Origin: Bacteroidota bacterium
Lineage (GTDB): Bacteria > Bacteroidota > Bacteroidia > Chitinophagales > Chitinophagaceae
Assembly (NCBI GenBank): GCA_023440945.1
Contig: JAEZRL010000261.1
Span: 1 to 9,622, forward strand
DNA length: 9,622 bases
Direction: 5' to 3'
The position numbers and the translations under genes are program-made. Position 1 is the first letter of the stretch, and the number at the start of each line of letters is the position of its first letter. Below the pieces are notes generated by a model that saw only the letters and a list, made by a program, of their open reading frames with translations, was not told the DNA's origin and searched no databases. Of this stretch, positions 7,418-9,622 are shown piece by piece.

Positions 7418-7446
7418 CAAATATAGTATTGTTTTGAAATTGCAAA
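7418..7446 (-). promoter_or_regulatory. Bacteroidota-type promoter of the PUR-domain gene
   Basis: On the minus strand TTTG (7446-7443) is followed after 17 nt by TATATTTG (7425-7418), an exact match to the Bacteroidota -7 consensus TAnnTTTG with a reasonable -33 spacing. Transcription would start near 7412, giving a leader of about 35 nt to the GTG at 7378. The promoter lies in the 96-bp gap after the ABC transporter stop. Confidence 0.72.
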
Positions 7447-7474
7447 AAAATTGTTACAAAAGAATGCAACAAAT

Positions 7475-9322
7475 TTAATCAACCTGCGCTTCTTTGTTTT
7501 GTTCGCTTCGTATCTGCAAGCGATATAACTCGGCATATTCACCATTTAAAGCTAACAGTTGTTTGTGTGTACCATGTTCGATTATCTTACCATCATCAAG
7601 CATAATAATTTGATCAAAATGTATAGCAGTGAAGATTCGATGTGTAATAATGATAGCTGTTTTATTTTCAAGATAATGATTAAGATTGGTGATGATCTCA
7701 TTTTCTGTTCTTGCATCAACAGCGCTTAAGCAATCGTCGAATATCATTATCTGCGGCCCTTTTAATAAGGCTCTTGCAATGGAGATGCGTTGCTTTTGTC
7801 CGCCGCTTAATGTTACACCTCTTTCACCAACCAATGTATCATAACCATTGCTTAAACCAAGAATTTCGTTACTTACACTTGCATATAAAGCAGACTGCGC
7901 TATTTGTTCCTGCGTTGCACCGGGAACACCAAATCTTATATTATTAGCAACACTATCGCTGAATAAAAAAACATCCTGTGGCACATAACTAATTTGTTCT
8001 CTAAGATTGCGGACAGGGAAATCTTTTATGTTTTTATTGTTGACAAGGATCTTTCCTTCATCAGGATCATAAAAGCGCAGAAGCAATTGTGCAAGTGTTG
8101 ATTTGCCACTGCCTGTACGGCCTAATATCAAAATTTTTTGTCCTTCTTTTATACATAAAGAAAAATGCTGCAAAGCTTTAATGCCTGTTTGCGGATAAGT
8201 GAACGAAACATTATCGAAAAGAATATCACCATTTAATGGAAGCGATGTTAATGTACCATCTTTATTGGTTGATTTGGTAATTTTTATCGTCGGTTGTGTT
8301 TGTAAAAATTCGTTTATTCTTTTTTGCGATGCGGCTGCCCGTTGCATCATGCTCGCAACCCAACCGATCGCACTTACAGGAAACGTAAGCATGTTGATGT
8401 AAAAAACAAATTCAACTATCATTCCCACTTTTGTAGGATCGGCCAGCGCAATTTGTCCGCCAATCAATACGGTTATCAACGTACTTAACCCGATCATCAG
8501 CGACATGCTTGGAAAATAAAATGCTTCCACTTTAGCCAATCCAACTGCGTTTGAACGATATTCTTCGCTATTCTTTTCAAAATAATGCAGCATATTTTTT
8601 TCCTGCACAAAAGATTTTATAACACGAATACCGGAATAAGATTCCTGGGCATTGGTAGTAAGATCAGAAAGTGAAGCCTGTACTTTCTCGCTTTTTTTAT
8701 TGATGATGGTATTTACAAGATAAATGGTAACAGCGAGCAGAGGCAAAGGCGCCAATACCATTAAGGTGAGATGAACATCTTTGCGAAGCATGTTCACCAC
8801 GCTAAAACCTATGAGTGCAACAAGATTTGTGAGATACATGATTGCCGGACCTGTGTACATTCTAACACGGCTTACATCTTCAGTGATGCGGTTCATCAAA
8901 TCACCTGTGTTGTGTGATTTAAAAAAGCCGGCATCCAGTTGCTGGTAATGCGCATATATTTCGTTCTTGAGATCATATTCAATATGACGGCTCATTACAA
9001 TAATTGTTTGCCGCATAAAGAACATAAGCACACCACGTAATATTGCAACTACAAGAATAGTGATGCTGCATATTGCTACCAGTTTTTCAAAACTTAATGT
9101 ATTAACCCAACGAATAAAAAAAGTAACCATGCCATCGTGACCTTCTGCCGCAGAAGATGCTTTTGCGCCGGGTAATAATTCCTGTACCTTGCTTACAACA
9201 TAACCGGTTATTTCCGGAGCAAGTACGGCGAAATAGTTGGAAGCAATAACGAATATCATTCCTAAGAACAGCCTTACCCGATATTTCCAGAAAAATTTAT
9301 TTAATGCCGAAAGATGCTTCAA
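7475..9322 (-). CDS. ABC exporter (fused membrane and ATPase domains), MsbA/MdlA/BmrC-like
   Basis: The 615-residue half-transporter has six membrane segments (near 17-39, 82-104, 157-178, 182-204, 268-292, 300-322) and a nucleotide-binding domain (about 365-600). The motifs are Walker A GRTGSGKST (401-409), Q-loop Gln449, signature LSGGQ (505-509), Walker B ending at Asp529, D-loop SAVD (533-536) and switch His561. The residue after the Walker B Asp, normally the catalytic Glu, is Asp530 (FDDCLSAVD). Known members with this change (BmrC- or TM287-type) often pair with a second half-transporter to form heterodimers. The start is TTG (9320-9322): the frame has an upstream stop with no ATG between, the next Met (22) is inside the first membrane helix, and the MKHLSALNKFFWKY N-terminus fits the family. 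Export of lipids, drugs or peptides is possible; the substrate is unknown. No partner gene lies in the window. Confidence 0.93.
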   Translation of the reverse strand: MKHLSALNKFFWKYRVRLFLGMIFVIASNYFAVLAPEITGYVVSKVQELLPGAKASSAAEGHDGMVTFFIRWVNTLSFEKLVAICSITILVVAILRGVLMFFMRQTIIVMSRHIEYDLKNEIYAHYQQLDAGFFKSHNTGDLMNRITEDVSRVRMYTGPAIMYLTNLVALIGFSVVNMLRKDVHLTLMVLAPLPLLAVTIYLVNTIINKKSEKVQASLSDLTTNAQESYSGIRVIKSFVQEKNMLHYFEKNSEEYRSNAVGLAKVEAFYFPSMSLMIGLSTLITVLIGGQIALADPTKVGMIVEFVFYINMLTFPVSAIGWVASMMQRAAASQKRINEFLQTQPTIKITKSTNKDGTLTSLPLNGDILFDNVSFTYPQTGIKALQHFSLCIKEGQKILILGRTGSGKSTLAQLLLRFYDPDEGKILVNNKNIKDFPVRNLREQISYVPQDVFLFSDSVANNIRFGVPGATQEQIAQSALYASVSNEILGLSNGYDTLVGERGVTLSGGQKQRISIARALLKGPQIMIFDDCLSAVDARTENEIITNLNHYLENKTAIIITHRIFTAIHFDQIIMLDDGKIIEHGTHKQLLALNGEYAELYRLQIRSEQNKEAQVD

Positions 9323-9338
9323 AACAAAATATTTCAGG

Positions 9339-9346
9339 CAAAATTA
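9339..9346 (-). promoter_or_regulatory. Candidate -7 box of the ABC exporter gene
   Basis: The minus strand reads TAATTTTG, an exact TAnnTTTG match 16 bp before the TTG start, which would give a leader of only about 10 nt. The -33 element is poor: the nearest TTG (9362-9360) is just 13 nt away. It is plausible but not certain. Confidence 0.45.
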
Positions 9347-9422
9347 AGACAAGTAAGGGCAATGGCTGTGGGAGATGATCAGCAAGGAAGAAGAAAAATA
9401 TTTAGCAGGGTTGAATTATTTA

Positions 9423-9454
9423 TTTGGAAGATAAATTAGCAGACACTTATTTTG
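9423..9454 (+). promoter_or_regulatory. Candidate promoter of tRNA-Ser
   Basis: TTTG at 9423-9426 and a near-consensus -7 element TATTTTG (9448-9454, one base short of TAnnTTTG) lie 21 nt apart. The -7 element ends 5 bp before the first tRNA base, so the primary transcript may begin at or next to the mature 5' end. Confidence 0.4.
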
Positions 9455-9459
9455 CACCC

Positions 9460-9544
9460 GGAGAGATGGCAGAGCGGTCGAATGCGGCGGTCTTGAAAAC
9501 CGTTGACTGTAACAGGTCCGGGGGTTCGAATCCCTCTCTCTCCG
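9460..9544 (+). tRNA. tRNA-Ser, anticodon TGA
   Basis: The 85-nt gene folds as a class II tRNA. The 7-bp acceptor stem is GGAGAGA/TCTCTCC. The anticodon loop CTTGAAA (9492-9498) has anticodon TGA at 9494-9496. A long variable arm follows, as expected for serine. The T arm is GGGGG-TTCGAAT-CCCTC and the discriminator base is G9544. The next three bases are CCC, so the 3' CCA is not encoded and must be added enzymatically. It reads UCA and, by wobble, other UCN serine codons. It is divergent from the ABC exporter and followed by a strong terminator. Confidence 0.97.
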
Positions 9545-9565
9545 CCCAACCGAATAGCAAAAAAC

Positions 9566-9610
9566 AAAAAAGCCTGCAATGCTAACGATTTGCAGGCTTT
9601 TTTGTTTTTG
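9566..9610 (+). terminator. Strong intrinsic terminator after tRNA-Ser
   Basis: The hairpin arms are AAAAAAGCCTGCAA (9566-9579) and TTGCAGGCTTTTTT (9590-9603), a perfect 14-bp stem with a 10-nt loop, followed by G and TTTTTG. It lies 21 bp after the tRNA. The A-rich left flank makes it symmetrical, so it could also terminate minus-strand transcripts entering from the right. Confidence 0.93.
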
Positions 9611-9622
9611 TCAGATCCAGCC

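Noticed and set aside
7443..7474. Intrinsic terminator of the ABC exporter in the T-rich stretch after its stop
   Set aside because: Only a 5-bp A/U-rich stem (TTGTT/AACAA) can form before the T-run, and it overlaps the PUR promoter. It is too weak to call.
7288..7545. 85-residue minus-strand ORF bridging the PUR gene and the ABC exporter end
   Set aside because: It runs out of frame through both real genes and over the PUR promoter; its sequence is a frame shadow.

Overview
The window looks like chromosomal DNA of a Bacteroidota bacterium, most likely of the Chitinophagaceae/Sphingobacteriales type. The evidence is: an AT-rich composition; a secreted protein ending in a type IX secretion (T9SS) sorting domain; a PUR-family (DUF3276) nucleic-acid-binding protein typical of this phylum; Bacteroidota-type -7 promoter boxes (TAnnTTTG); and little sign of Shine-Dalgarno sequences. 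The family-level placement is inference.

Layout. Positions 1-1101 (+) hold the 3' part of a serine beta-lactamase/CubicO-type hydrolase whose start lies outside the window. It converges, across a 143-bp gap with two small adjacent palindromes, on a two-gene minus-strand operon. The first gene (2507-3865) encodes a soluble protein with N-terminal TPRs, an acidic linker and one AAA+ ATPase domain. The second (1245-2498, 8 bp downstream) encodes about six TPRs followed by about six membrane segments. Next on the minus strand is a large secreted metzincin-like metalloprotease with TIG, beta-sandwich and T9SS domains (4282-6669). It is flanked by two 82-bp inverted copies of a repeat that are 80% identical without gaps. 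Then come a PUR-domain protein (6989-7378, with its own promoter and terminator) and an MsbA/MdlA-type ABC exporter (7475-9322). A divergent tRNA-Ser(UGA) with a strong terminator closes the window.

How the parts relate. The only clear functional unit is the TPR-AAA/TPR-membrane pair. Its tight spacing and shared TPR modules suggest that a membrane TPR protein recruits an AAA+ remodelling ATPase, in an arrangement that recalls eukaryotic Vps4 (helical adaptor domain, linker, single AAA domain, tryptophan-containing pore loop). This pair is the best candidate for an under-described system. The flanking 82-bp repeats are the second signal worth pursuing. The other genes look like individually transcribed housekeeping or accessory genes.
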